Shown piece after piece: positions 1 to 12,295 of a stretch of DNA of 64,000 nt. Below the pieces are notes generated by a model, which worked only from the letters and a program-made list of their open reading frames with translations, ran no database searches and was not told the origin of the DNA. Source of the DNA: Caprimulgus europaeus (taxonomy: Eukaryota; Chordata; Aves; Caprimulgiformes; Caprimulgidae); NCBI GenBank assembly GCA_907165065.1, contig OU015534.1, positions 9,245,686 to 9,309,685 on the forward strand. Reading direction: 5' to 3'. The position numbers and the translations under genes are program-made. The first letter of the stretch is position 1, and each line of letters begins with the position of its first letter.

Positions 1-96
1 CAGTATAAAAAAAGGGCAGAGAAACCCCATGTCACACTGAACTTAATTCTGACGCCTAGGAGTTCATGCTAATATTACTAGTTTTCTCCTGGACCA

Positions 97-412
97 TGGG
101 TTGGGTTGGAAGAGGACTCTGGAGGTCTCCATCCAACTTCTTGCTCAAAGCAGGGCTAACTTCAAATTCAAGTCCAGTTGCTCAGAGCCTGGTCCTTTTG
201 GAGTTTGGGAATCTGCAAGGAGAGATTTGTCAAGGCCTGCTCTGGACCCCTGTTCCAGTGCTGGAGCACTCTCCCTGTGAACATTTTTGTTTCCTGATAC
301 CCACTTGCAATCTACCTTGTACTATTTGTGCCCATTGCCTTTTGTAATTTTTTCCAGGCATCTCTGAAAGGAACTCAATTCCATCTTCTCTCTATAACCC
401 TTTTCTAGGCAG
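97..412 (-). mobile_element. CR1 LINE fragment, 5'-truncated, reversed
   Basis: The stretch reads as the reverse complement of a CR1 3' region. It opens with a GGTTGGAAG...CTCTGGAGG block, continues with 'gctcaaagcagggctaac' and 'gttgctcagagcctggtcc', and later has 'tttgtgcccattgcc' and 'ccatcttctctctataaccc', all in the order of a reversed CR1 tail. It carries many substitutions and small indels and lacks the terminal 8-bp repeats, so it is an old copy. An open frame of 93 codons here is a by-product. CR1 is the dominant LINE of birds and reptiles. The assignment comes from remembered consensus, not alignment, so the borders are good to about 20 bases. Confidence 0.85.
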
Positions 413-1672
413 TGTGTGGCTCTCTCCCTTTGCCTTTGCTTCTGGGTACTCAACTAAGAAATATTTTAAAAAATTACACTGAAGTACCTTGTATTGGTTT
501 TTTAAAGAAAAAACCTACCAAAAACCAAACACAACTTATTAAACAGCACTGGAATTTTTATCAGTAATTTCCAGGAGAGCAGCGTTAGGCCAACAGTAAA
601 TCCTTTCATGAGTCCATTCCTTCATGTTTTTAATGTGATTTCCAAACTAAAAAAAGGTTAAATGCTCCCTAATACTCATCCTAACCAAACAGAAGTTCTG
701 ACCTTTCTAAGCTGTGACCTCTAAGGGCAATATTTGCAAAACAAAACTGACCAGAGATGCTAGGTGTTGGTAAACATTCGTGGTCAGTTGGCTGTGCAGA
801 CATTGGCCACATCTCTCTCTCAGACAGTTTTGGTTTCAGAAAACTGGCTTGAGTTGTTGTGTTATGAATGACAACAAAATGAGAGCTTTGGAAGTCAACC
901 TTCCCATTCTTCTGGAAACAAACTTGCAGAAACCAAACATGCACTTGGGTCTGTGCATGGAAAACACGTATGGCACTCAAACACTTGTGAGATTGCTTCA
1001 GCAAGGGGAACCTAACCATCCCAGCCAGACGCTTGCACAGATGTGGGGGGTTGGTGGGTAGGCATGTTTACTCCTTTGGCATATGCTCCTGCTGTGTGTC
1101 TGCATTTTTATGGCCTTTCTCTATGCAGAATTCACCCTTTTGCTCTGAGTGCTCAGGAGTTCCTCTGCCTATGGAGGTGCCTGTAAGCCCCAAGGAAATC
1201 AGCTGGGGACTTGTGCTAATCTTTTCCATTGTCTTTCCATGGGGTAGGTGCAACTCTTTCCTACTTATAAAATAATGAGCATTGAGGAGTGCTTAGGTAC
1301 TCAGAAAAGCTAGAAATGGCCTCCTCAAGTGCAGCTGGATGGTGGTCAGAAGGATCTATTTTTACTTGACTTGCGTTTGCACAGAGGCATCCATGCACGA
1401 CTTTCTGTTGTTCCTGGAGTCTTTCAAGCATATGGTAAATAGAGTTTCAATGGGTTGGAACCTATTGCTTCAGGAAATGTTGTTACAAATTATTTTTCCA
1501 CTGCAGTGCATTGAGGATTTTTCATGTCACCCCAGCACATGCTCTAAAGTCCAAGTGGTCCCCAGGAGGAAGTGGCCAGGAGGTTTTGAGGTGACATGAG
1601 ACCCATTAGGCCTGCTGAGAAAGTGTTAAAAGCATCACAAAAACATATCAGAGTGTAGAAAAGCAGGGACTG
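413..1672. other. No recognisable feature
   Basis: Unique-looking, AT-leaning sequence with only short open frames on both strands (longest 112 codons, reverse), none with a recognisable motif, splice framework or composition unlike its surroundings. I see no repeat family I can name. It is treated as non-coding. Confidence 0.6.
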
Positions 1673-1807
1673 TTACTCAGAATGCAGTGAAACCATGTTT
1701 CTCTAACTAGATTAGTTTACGTCTTGTGGTATATAAAGAAATAAAAATTACTTAGATTGCAATGAGCCATGTTTTTCTAACTAAATAGACTGGCTTACAT
1801 TTTGTGG
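1673..1807 (+). repeat. Diverged tandem duplication, period about 75 bp
   Basis: Two copies of a roughly 58-bp segment lie at 1673-1730 and 1748-1807. Both run from a TTAC(T)YAG start through 'aatgcagtga' or 'attgcaatga', then 'ccatgttt' and 'ctaacta', to a TTTGTGG or CTTGTGG end. The copies differ at roughly one base in five or six by eye. A spacer containing 'tatataaagaaataaaaa' follows the first copy, so the original unit was probably the whole 75 bp. It is not a recognised transposon end and is best read as an old local duplication. Confidence 0.75.
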
Positions 1808-3901
1808 CGGGGGGGAAATCTTGATTAAGATACTGGGTTTTTTTTAAGTCACACTTGCCAAACTGGGTTTCTGATGCCTGTATTGATAAGTGACAATCTT
1901 TGGCCATAGCTGTCTTTGAGGCACCTTCTTTTTTGGCTAGCTCTTCTCCTCAGATGCTTGTGAACAGAAGTCACCCATAAACACCTGTGAGCAATGTATA
2001 TTTTTCTGTAGTGATCACTCCTAATCCATTGCAACTGTTCTCCATCTCTCTTGAACCTTGGCCTCACAGGAACATTTCTATTATGTAGGGAATCTCTTGA
2101 CCATGAGATCCTTTATCCTACACATCAAATGTTCTTTTCTATTTTTCCTAGGAAAACCTTGTATCTGTTTTGAGAATCTCTTTCACACAGTACACCCTTC
2201 GTGATGTCAAGGTCTCATCCAATTTTTCTCCCAAGTTAAAAAAAAAACCCCAAAGCTAACGTATATCAGCAGAGATCCAAGGGTTCCAGTGTGTTTTCCA
2301 TTTATACCAGTTGGCAGATCTCATTAGGTGAGTTGAAAATGTGAGAAATTGAGCTGAATGCCCAGCACAACAAACTGTCATAGATAGGACTAACATGAAG
2401 GCTGGCTGGAAAAGAGCAGTGGACTTGTTGCATATAGGAGACAGGCTGAGTTTGAACAGAAGTAATGTCTTACTTCATGGAAAATCTTTAAATCCACAGT
2501 GCTGGAATAGGATTCGAAGAATGAGATCAAGGCATCAAACTTTTTTAAATTAAAAAAAAAAAATCTTTCCATTCTGCTTGACTAAGGCATCCCTTGGTTT
2601 TTGTGGCATGATACTTGTGACCTCTGTTTGGAGAAAGGCAGTCAGTGGACTCTCAGACAATTATAGTTTTGGTTCAGATCATAGACCTTGTATTAACTGA
2701 GCACTATAGAAAACCTCTTTTTCCTCTGAAGGAGCTGACAATGCCTGTGACAAGATACAGGATTTAGAGGCACCACTGTTGTGTTGCTATCTGTCAGTTC
2801 TTATGTTTCCAAAGGTTTAAAAACCCCCTCAGTCCTCTCCTACACTCTATGCAGACTCAGAAATAATTACCTTCTGGCAAATTGTAGTGCCTCCAAATTG
2901 TTCTTCGTAGCTTGCTGAAATGCTGTCTTCTGGGAGTCAGCTTCATCTAGACAAGGTATGCACTGCACAGTAGCATCTGGTGAACACAGTAGGATGGGTA
3001 GAGACGAGTCAAAGTCATGAAACTCAGGAAAGTGGGTACTCGGCTTGTACCCAAAATGAAGATGAGACAGAATAAACCTGGCACAGCAAGGTACCTCTGT
3101 GTGGATGAAATAATTAAACAAAACAGAAGAATATATCTACCTTGAAAGTCTACTAGAGTCAAATCGAAAGCAGATGGAAGGCATTAGAAGAAATTCAGGC
3201 TGACTGAACTGCATTCAGGCAGATAAAAGACTTTGCTAAAGAATCTATCTTCCACTTAACACAGAGAGGAAGTACTACAACTCATGTGGGCTTCAAGTGA
3301 TGACATATGGTTCAAGTATCATGGTCCTCTTCTGAGAAAACAGCACAAAGGCTTGTCACCACCCCGCTGAAACATTCAGAAGGCTGTGACAGGGCTGAGT
3401 CTGTTCTCTTGAAGCAGAAGGCAGAGCCAAGCACTCTGATGACAACAGATGAACTGAACTGAGATTTTTTAAAATTTTTTTTTTAGGAAAACAGCTCATA
3501 ATTAGAGGCCTTGAACCCCTCACCCCTCAAGGATTTGTCCTTTCATTGCATAGATATGAGTCAGGTATTGAACTTAGTGAAATCTGCTGTCATCTCTGAG
3601 TTTCATGAAGGAAGAATTGGCCATGGATGTCTTCAGATCCCTGTTTCTTGGTGTGAAACTGCCTACTTCATAAACACACACAGCAAAATAAACCACATCT
3701 ATGAGGAAATCTTATTTCTTTTACGCATTGCTTTTGTGAGGCTGTAAGAAATATGTGTCCTCTTGTTACAGTTGAAGATTAACTCTTCTGAGTGTGTGAA
3801 CCATTTCTGGGTTCACTGTGATTACCGGCAAGTCTCTTTGTTAAAATGGCAAAGTTTGTGACAGTTGCAAGATGCTCGTGGATAACCACTTCCAGATTTG
3901 A
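1808..3901. other. No recognisable gene; short A/T homopolymers only
   Basis: Unique-looking sequence. An A12 run lies at 2552-2563 and a T-rich tract near 3466-3484. Around 2690-2770 there is a phrase ('ggagctgacaatgcctgtg') faintly like an ancient amniote interspersed repeat, too decayed to name. Open frames are under 90 codons and featureless. Confidence 0.55.
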
Positions 3902-3916
3902 AGTGACACCTGCTGG
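3902..3916. promoter_or_regulatory. CTCF-like motif
   Basis: The 15-mer AGTGACACCTGCTGG differs from a common strong form of the vertebrate CTCF core (AGCGCCACCTGCTGG) at two positions. A motif alone is weak evidence, because such matches occur by chance. The site is outside any repeat I recognise. Confidence 0.3.
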
Positions 3917-6230
3917 TGCTGAAACTTGAGCCAAAATGTGACAATCAGCTCATCACAGTGCAGAATCGCAGTATGTGCGTCAGAAGATGTGCCCCTTGAA
4001 AAATCTCAACTTTCAAAGATTAAATGGACCCCCCAAACTACCTGTAATTGAGCCTCTCCCCCCATTATTCCTGGCCCTGATTACTAAGAAAGAAATTTTA
4101 AGCACACAAAAGGCAGTTGAGGGTGTGTGTTAGTCACCCAAAGAATAAACAGGGAAATTAATTAAAATAAAATGATTCATTAGGAATTATTCTCCCAGCT
4201 ACATTCATAATGATGTGAGAAATATTCCAAATACTATTAGAAAAGCACTCCCTCCGCCCCTAGTATTTCTGGCACCTCTAGAAACAGCAAGTGCTGAAAC
4301 TCCCACATGAGGGATGTTTCCTGTGAGCTGTACTGCCAGATTGTACCTGTATTTTTGGATAAGTATTTGAACATTTGCCTGCCTATGGAAAAAGAAACCA
4401 AAGTCTGAACTTTACTGAGGGTAGCTGTTACCAGGTGGATCCACACATTTCTATGCTGGGGCCAACCACAAGTAGTTAATAGGAAGAAATGTGAAGCGAT
4501 GCCTAGAAAAGGTGAAACGTGAGCTAAGGCAGTTGCTCAGGATGGGGCCCTGGAGAACCGTGATGGGATGGTTGCAACCCTGCTTAACTCCTGGAGATCA
4601 GGAGTTCTTGCATTGATTTGACCTCTGGCTTTCTTAAAGGGCAGCAACTTCTTCCTTTCCCCTGGGCTTTCAGCTACGAACACAGCTCATCACATCAAGT
4701 GCTTCTGCTTGCTTGTTGTGAAAAACAAAACATGCCTCCTCCTCCCCCCAAAAAAACCAACCCATCCACCCCACCCCCAATAACTGTCAGGGTCTCCTAA
4801 AGGTGCTCTGAGTGAGTGTGTGCGTCTGTCTGTCTGTTACACATGTGTTTAATTCACATATTTTCTACTGGAAGGGATGTGAAAGTGTGAGTTTAGAATT
4901 TGAAACAGAACAGTTTTGGGTTATAAAAATTTAGCTTGGCTCAGAAAGGTTGTGTGTAAGCAGAGACTTAATTGACTTCTGCTGCCTCTGATGGGTCTCT
5001 GCCAATCATTCAGGCTAGATCGACAGGCTGTCACGTAATCTCTGCATTGGGGGTGTCGGACCAGTAGTTCCACAAACTGGGCATTTATTTTAGGTATCCC
5101 AAGGGGACCCTGGAGGACCAGTCCCCAGATCTGTGGCCTCTCTTGGAACATTCATTGTGAGAAAGACATTCACCTGCTCTGCCTTCATCATTTTGTTGCC
5201 ACTGTTTAATTTGCAGCCATTGCCTTGCCTTGTCCCTTTTTGCTTTTTTTCCTGTTGCTGTTGTGTCTTGCAATCTCTTTTCTCAAACTGCTGAAGAAAC
5301 ACTCTCTAACAGTGGTAGAAGTTCCCGAAGAGCAAGCCTACCAAGGGCTATAGAAGGAGATGTTGGCAGTGCCACTGGAGGTGGAAAACAGCATCTGTTA
5401 ACTTCACGTTGACTTAAGCAACAAAAAGGAATTCAGTGGAGAAGGCTGATGAGTAATCTCTCTTGAATTCATACGGGAAGTTTTATAATACTGCAGAACT
5501 GTTTAACAATAGCTTTCCAGAGCCCTTTTCTGCTTAAGGTGGTCTTCATGCCCTCAAGCTCCTCAGACCTTCTGATCCCATATTAGTACTGTTAAACTCC
5601 TGAATCTATCTCTGCAAGAAGAGTGCAAGAAGTCATTTCAAGCCAGGCTCTTGGTCTGCTCTGAGCTGTGTATCTGCAGAGGAATCCCTCCAAGTTTGCT
5701 GAAGCAGTTTTGCCATTCACTGAAACACAGTGTTCATTGAAAAACAAAGTTCCACCAAAACACTGAAGGGGAAGTTTTATTCTCTTTCATTTGTTTAAGA
5801 CCAAGGATTTGGCCTGGGAATTTGTTTATTGAAATATTAAAGGAAAGTCTGTCTGGCCCCATCTTTGTAGTATCTCAACTCTTTCCAAGTTCTTGAGGGT
5901 GGGGTTGCAAATTCAGTCTTTTTAGGCTCTTTCTAATTTCTCACCCTAAAAGTGGTATGACAGTATTTTTTGCTGTTGTCTTCACTGGCATAATGGGGAG
6001 TGTTTTTTACCCAGTGGTAACTCACACATTGTAGTTATGTGCAATAAAAATACACCAGTGCATTGCAGCAGTGAAACTCTCCAAGATCAGACAGGGATGC
6101 TCAGAGTACAGAGCTCATCTCGTGAAGGAGAATGGCAAACAGCCTGGCCTTAGGTTAGGGTTTTACAGAGATATGTATTATCTGTTAAAAATCTCAAAAT
6201 GCCTTAATATAGTATCACAGGCTGTTGAGG
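3917..6230. other. No recognisable gene
   Basis: Non-coding by appearance. It contains a small (TCTG)n-type patch near 4826-4838, a C-rich/A-rich patch near 4735-4783 and a two-unit telomere-like 'ttaggttaggg' near 6150 that is too short to be an interstitial telomeric array. No frame exceeds 80 codons. Confidence 0.55.
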
Positions 6231-6290
6231 GGTAAAATTTTTATCACTGTTATCCTATTTTGTGGGGAAAGCCTTGTTATACAGCACTTG
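6231..6290 (-). mobile_element. Possible MIR SINE scrap, reversed
   Basis: The order 'ggggtaaaa...ttatcactgttatcc' followed by 'tattttgtggggaaa' resembles the reversed MIR segment that normally reads as an ATTATTATCC...ATTTTACAGATGGGGAAACTGAG series. Only about 60 bases can be matched by eye and the core proper is not convincing, so this is tentative. Confidence 0.3.
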
Positions 6291-8557
6291 GAAATTGTGT
6301 ACGAAAAATGTGTCATGTCAGTGTGAAGAAGCAATCAGAGGAAAGTGAAATGGAGAACTTCTATACTTAATCTTGAAAATGGCAAAACTAGATGCCATCT
6401 TTGCTAGGAGTACAGATGACCGAAAAAAATGTTAATTTACTTACTGTGGAAGGTATTATATCATTTTTATTTACTCTAAAGTGTTGCTATTTAAATTGAG
6501 GAGTGCTTTTGGTTTTCAGCTAGAAAAGGGCCTTCAACTTTCTTCTCTTTTAAAATAATTTGATTTCTGAAGATGAAAACCTGAACCTTTTTTTTTTATA
6601 AAATTTGTTTTTCATTACTAATTTTAATTGTCAGAGTAACTTTTTCACAATATGTAAGTTTTTGGTGAGAAATATCCCTTTTAATTGAAATATTTCAGTG
6701 AAAATACATTGCCTAGCTCCTCCTTGGCTCATCTGTGTTTGTGCCAGGTGTAATTTAATGATTGCAAGATTGCTAGATAGCTAAGGGGGATGTGATTTTT
6801 CTTTTTTTTTAAGGCTACTACTGGAGTTTGTTACTCAACTTCTGTGAGCCACAATGAGAAAAATGTGGCTTTTGAAAAGCATAAACACCAGTTTCCCTGC
6901 ACTTTATTTTGACCCTTGATGGGAGGGATGTAGCCTTGATTTACTTCTACTGGAAAGGTGCTTATGTTTGCACTAAGAGGGTTTCCCAATCCAAAATTAG
7001 CCAAGAATAGCCAAAGCAACTGTAGGAAAAGAAAAGATTTCCTTGGTCAGGAAATGAAGAGACATTCACTTCTCATTTCACGAGTTCATAAGGATATTTT
7101 AGGTGCATTCCAGCAGGGAAATCCTCTCTTGCAAACATGAATCTCAGGTGAGGTTCCTCAGGGTCCTGTGAACTCTCAGCAAAACTGAGTCCATTTGGAC
7201 ACGCTAATGCTGGAAGAGCCTGACCTGCAGTTGGACTGGAATGAGTTGCATCTCTAGCTGGGAACCCTGCAAAGTGTGATGGTTTCATGTGGCTGGATAT
7301 GACCCTCATTGCAGCAGGACTGCTTAGGCTGAAAGCAGCAACTGAAGATGTGAATGTTTCCTCCAAAACAACTTCCAGTGCTTTCTAAAGCTCATCCATC
7401 ACTGTTTAGTTATTTTTTATTTAAACAGTTATAGCTGTTTATTAACAGCTCTTAATGCGATAAATTAGTGACCTTGATGAAGAATGGAGGTTCAGCTTTA
7501 TATCATTTGATACAATTTCAGTTGGCATAAGTCAGTTTGATTAATTTGACTGAATTTAACCAGAGTTAACCTCCCTTGGAAGTTACAATGATAGATCAGA
7601 AGAATAGGTGATCCCATAGGTAGAGTTCCCCAGCTCAGGAAGCTGAGAGTGGGTAAACCTGACTTGCCTGCCCATGATGGATCAGTAACTGTGTGTTTAT
7701 ACTAGGTTGCATCACTGGGTCCTTTCTGGTCCCAGGCATAATATTCTTATGTGTATCAGTGCTGCCTGTGGATGGAACAAAACCCCATCTGCATCTCCAA
7801 GTGAGGACAGAGCAAATAACAAGTTTGCCTATGTTTAAAGTGTCACAGATCACGGAGATAAGTGAAGCTGCAGGTGGCAAACATGCAGTGTAATGGAGGC
7901 AGGGCTAAAGCTATGTGGGAGCCAGCATAGGAAATGTGGGCTAAAAGCAACAGTCCTCAGGAAATGAATCTGGAAATTATTGTTGAAACAGCCCCGGGCA
8001 AAGCTGCAGAACAGAAATGGCTGCTGACCTCCTAGGGTAAGTTGTAAGAGCTGGAATGAGTAAGCAGAAGAAAATACATAGTTTTGAGATCAGAAACTTG
8101 TGTTTGCTCTGCCTCATAATGCAAGGAGAAGGGGACATTAGATTAAAATAGAAAGGTGATGAAAGAAATGCTAATAAAAGGGTACTTCTTCACAGGGTAC
8201 GTAATTAAAAAAGGGAGCTCATTGCTTCAAGGTGTCTTTGAGATTAAGAACTTAGCAGGAATTAAAAATAAACAAACTCAAAACCCTCAAACCTGTGATC
8301 TCTCCATGGATAACAAGAATATCCAGTTTTGTCAACAGTTCTGCTTCGCTACATAAATTCACTTCTGACTCGCCAGGGTTAATACTCTGTTCCTCTGAGT
8401 AGGGTTCTCAAACTGCTTACTGCTCGCAGTTTTTCTCTGGAAGTGCTGGCATCACCAGGAGTTAGGCACAAAGCAGGGGACTAGGCTGACTACTGATGTG
8501 ATGCAGCATCCCTGGGTGATGCTTTGAAGGCGTCTGGCTCTCGATCTGTCCTCAGAA
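6291..8557. other. No recognisable gene; AT-rich stretch with one palindrome
   Basis: AT-rich from about 6400 to 6700 and 7380 to 7560. The latter part holds a perfect-arm hairpin (7433-7450, listed separately) and several TTAAT/ATTAG words. Longest open frame is 97 codons, without recognisable features. Confidence 0.55.
7433..7450. repeat. Short perfect inverted repeat (7-bp arms, 4-bp centre)
   Basis: AGCTGTT and AACAGCT flank TATT. The sequence just before it (ACAG-TTATAG-CTGT) is a second, overlapping imperfect dyad. It sits in an AT-rich block. A stem this short may be a binding-site dyad or chance. Confidence 0.6.
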
Positions 8558-8570
8558 GGAACATTGTTCC
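8558..8570. promoter_or_regulatory. SOX-like palindromic motif
   Basis: GGAACATTGTTCC is a 13-bp dyad with one central base and contains the SOX core ATTGTT. It is not a steroid-receptor element, because those need a three-base spacer between the half sites. A CpG-containing patch ('gaccgggggccgctgg') follows directly, unusual in this CpG-poor region. Confidence 0.3.
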
Positions 8571-11500
8571 GACCGGGGGCCGCTGGACCACAGACAAACA
8601 TTATTGCTTTTGGAAGCAGTTGTCTGGGATAATGAGGTGAGAGACAGTCTCCATGAGGAATGCTTAAAGGATGTTAATCTCACCTAGTGAGAAGGGACTG
8701 CAGAACTGGGGCACATATCACGCAATTAAATAGCTCATAGCTACAGGATATTGTGGAGGCCAAGAGTACAGATGGATCTGAGAGGGGAGTAGACACGTTT
8801 GTGGAAGGTAAGTCTGTGAGTAGCTCCTAGACCTGATGCGACCTCCAGTTCAAGCAGTTCTTGAAGTGATGATTTCCAGACACAAGGAGGACGAGCTGTG
8901 TAAAGTGACCATTTTCTATGTGACTTTTTCTTTTATACTCTTTCCCTTTCAGTCACTGTGGAAGACAGAATAGTTAACTAGATGGATGTAGACTCTGATT
9001 CTTCTTTTATCTTTATATACTTAAGAGGACTTAGAAATTCCTGAAGGGCAGTTGACTCACATTGGCAGGGGGTTCAGAAATAGGAGGATGGTCTGCAAAC
9101 CCTGGGAAGCTAGATGGGAATAAGGCCGACATATTATGCTCAAAGAGTACTTAAGCATATGGAATAAGTTACTGGGGAATGGCAAGCCATGTAAAGACAT
9201 TACCCTAAGACTTTAAGATGATACTTTAAGGCGATACTTTGTAAGTTCAAGGGACACCTCCATCTCTCTTTTGAGGAGAGGCTTGGGAAAAGAGCAGCCT
9301 TACGGAAAGGAGTAGGATTAAGAAGATTGCTGGGAAATGGCAGGCAGATCGTGCTGGATGCCCTTTCCCTGTTCCTAAAATTTCTACCGTCCTCATGAGA
9401 GGAAGAGAAAATAAACCGAGGAATGGTAATGCTCGGGGTTACACAATCAGGGTCGGAGGCTGCTGACCTTGCCGCTAATGGTTTATGGGCAGCCACAGGC
9501 GTCCGCCACTGGCCCGTGTTTTTGTTACACATTATCTAGCAGTTGCCAAATGACTCCGTCCCAATATGCAGGAAATTACTTGGGAGCTATATTTAGCAAG
9601 ATGAGCCCATATCTTGATTTGGCTGGAAGCTGAGGCAGATTGAATTAATCTGGGAGAAAGATGGAGTATGTGAGGTCTCGGCAGAGCATTTTACCCCAAG
9701 TTTCCTGAAGTCCTCTGACATCCCTGGGGTTTCTGTTGTGGACCAGGCTGAGGGCCATCACAGTGGGAGTTGAAGAAAAGGAAGTTTATGAATTCCTGGT
9801 GCTGCATGTTGCAGCATAGCCCAAGGTAGCTGGTCATACCTCTGCAGCACAGCAAGGACAGCCGTGATGCAAGTGAATCCTCCTGGTGGACCACAGGGCG
9901 AGCTCCATCCTTCTGTGGTGCTCCTGAGGCTGCGATCTCAGCCAGCTCCTCTGCCTAAGGCTGGACATGATCCGCCCATCAAGCACGACGCTTCCCAGCA
10001 CTCTCCTACCTGAAGCTCCCTCACAAGCTCCTGGGTTCTCATGCAGCTCTGGTTTCTCAGCCTCTTTCCCACCAGAAACTGGGATTAGGATGCAAGATGG
10101 AGGTTCCTCCTCTGGTTGGTTGCCACTTAGACGGCTAAAAGTCACATTCTCCAAGAGCAGCCTTTGTCACTCCTTGTCCCACCTGTTGATGCACCAGACA
10201 AGTCCTCTGTCATGGGGCAAGCTATGGCACTGGCTCAGCCCCAGGAGAGAAACGCTTGAAATCTGCACGTGGAAGGTTTCTTTCTGGGTTCCCACCTCCC
10301 TAAAGCTGTGCAGGGCAGCTCTCCCTTCAATTACCTGCCCTTCCTACGGTTGTATTCTTGGAGGTGTGTAGGGAATTGTGTGCAACAGATCTGATTCACA
10401 GCCCACGAAACCAGATCAGACCCCATAAGGGGTTTGTATTGTACTTCAGCACACAGGAACACAAAAGAGTGGAGTCTGGTTATTTGCTCATTAATTAGCA
10501 GCTCCGTCCCCTAAGGGGAGATATCTGGATGAGTGCTGGGATGAGTCTCTAACCAAACTGCCTGACATTCCCTGCAGCTACTGTGCAGCAGCCAGGTGTT
10601 GTGGGAAGGAGGGATTTTATCAGCGCCATGCACTGGTAATGAGTATTCACTGTGCAGTGTTTCAGCGTGCTGTGCTGGATGCAGGCTGGGTACAGGTACG
10701 TGAGGCAAGGAAGACAATCTCTGGGTGACCACCGAGTCCTGAGTTCCTGTTTAACATGGTAAGGTGTTTTGTGTGGCTTAAGTACACAGTGGAAGGTATC
10801 TGACAGGAACTAAACAGCATGATAAATACTCAGTGAGACATGTCCTAGGGAGAAATGCTGAAAGAAAGCTTTTAGCCTAAAGAGCTGTTTTGAAATGTCA
10901 CCAGTTTTTTCCCATCCTCTCATATTTTCACTGGACAGTCAGTTTGCTGATGCAAAAACTAAAAGATAGTGTCTTGTAAATTGAACAGTCCACCCAGAAG
11001 GTGGGCAGTGAGGTCTCTGTGCTGTGGGTATGGCTGCAGCAAAGCCCTCAAGATCTTGCACAGCGTCCTCCACCACACAGAGCTCTGTTCCTATGGTTGG
11101 AGCTGGTCCTCAGGAGAAGAGGACAGTGTGGGGTTCCTCATCATCACCAGCTTCTCTTATCTGAGGCAAGTAAATGATGATCTGTTCTTGCTGCAGGTCT
11201 GAGATCTTGTGAGCTGTTCAGGTTGTGTGAGATAATTGTCTTCATTCAGTGTTATATTTAAGCACATGCTGAGTTCAAAGGGAAACCCAATCTTGGGTGC
11301 TTTTGTGAATCAGGGCTATCCTGCCTGCTTTTATTCTTACCAAATAAATTATGAGATTCTTTATAAATGTTGTCCCAGCATTTGGGCTTCTGACATCTGC
11401 CCTTTCAAGTGGGCAATGCAGTGACTGAGTAGAGTGGCTGCATTAATTTATTTCTTGTAGACAAGTGTAGCATGCAGTGCAACCGTGGCATTTTGAAAGC

Positions 11501-12267
11501 TGTCAGTGCTAGAACATGGATGGCTATTGGCATGCCTCTGACGCCAACTCACAGAGAGCCAGTCCTGTCTCCCATTGTCAAAAGCATACCCTTGGTTTCA
11601 GCATTCATCACCATTTGTCTCTTGTAATTGCATTTTCCTGAGTACTAGAAATTAAATCAGCAGTGACAGAATATTTATGGCTCAGAAATATTCTGGATGA
11701 TTTCTAGAGAGGCTGTTTCCAGTTTGGCTATTTATGTTCTTTTATCATGGATTTTATAGTGGGAAAGGGGAACTAAACAGCAAAAACCATATGAAACATG
11801 CTGAATGATTTCCTCCTTGAGCCAAGCATACATTTACTACAGGCAGAGTGATGCCGGTGTCAGTGTGTGCACAGTTCAGAGCATCCAGACACTGGCCAGT
11901 GCTTCAGCTTCTGCCACCAGTCTGCAGAGAGGAGCAGGCTGTTTGCTCAGCTCACCTGGCAGATTTTCTTCCTTTGGAGGTTGCCATCATTCCCCGGAGA
12001 GAGGCTGGGGATGGTCTGGGAGGAAAGCTTGGACTCGTGTGGGCAAACCTCTTTGATCTGCTCCCTGCCATGGGTCTCACTCACGTATGGGCATTGCAGA
12101 TGAAGCCTGTCAAGGGGTCTGACTGCTCCCCCACCGGGAGCACTGCGGAGCCGGGCTTTTCCTCGCTAGTCAGAGTGAAAATTGAAATGTCTAAATTTGC
12201 AGTGAAACAAAAAATTAGAAGAATGTGTTCAGGAAATTGAGAAGTGAACTTGTCAGGTCCATTTCCG
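8571..12267. other. No recognisable gene
   Basis: Moderately GC-richer than its surroundings around 9850-10350 and 10500-10740, where open frames reach 134 codons (9967-10371 forward) purely from lower stop density. Their translations are rich in Ser, Pro, Cys and Leu with no domain I recognise. No repeat family is apparent. Confidence 0.5.
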
Positions 12268-12295
12268 TGACGTCAAAGTGTTTAAGAGTGACTCA
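12268..12295. promoter_or_regulatory. CRE and AP-1 sites 21 bp apart
   Basis: TGACGTCA, the full palindromic cAMP response element, occupies 12268-12275, and TGACTCA, the AP-1 heptamer, occupies 12289-12295. The starts are 21 bp apart, about two helical turns, so both would face the same side of the DNA. CREB/ATF and AP-1 factors bind these sites. The intact CpG inside the CRE is notable in CpG-depleted DNA. No nearby gene start is visible, so a distal enhancer is the only reasonable role. It could be chance. Confidence 0.4.

Noticed and set aside
2690-2770. Phrase resembling an ancient amniote repeat ('gagctgacaatgcctgtg')
   Set aside because: Match too short and degraded to assign a family.
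6150-6163. Telomere-like TTAGGTTAGGG
   Set aside because: Only two imperfect units, within chance expectation.
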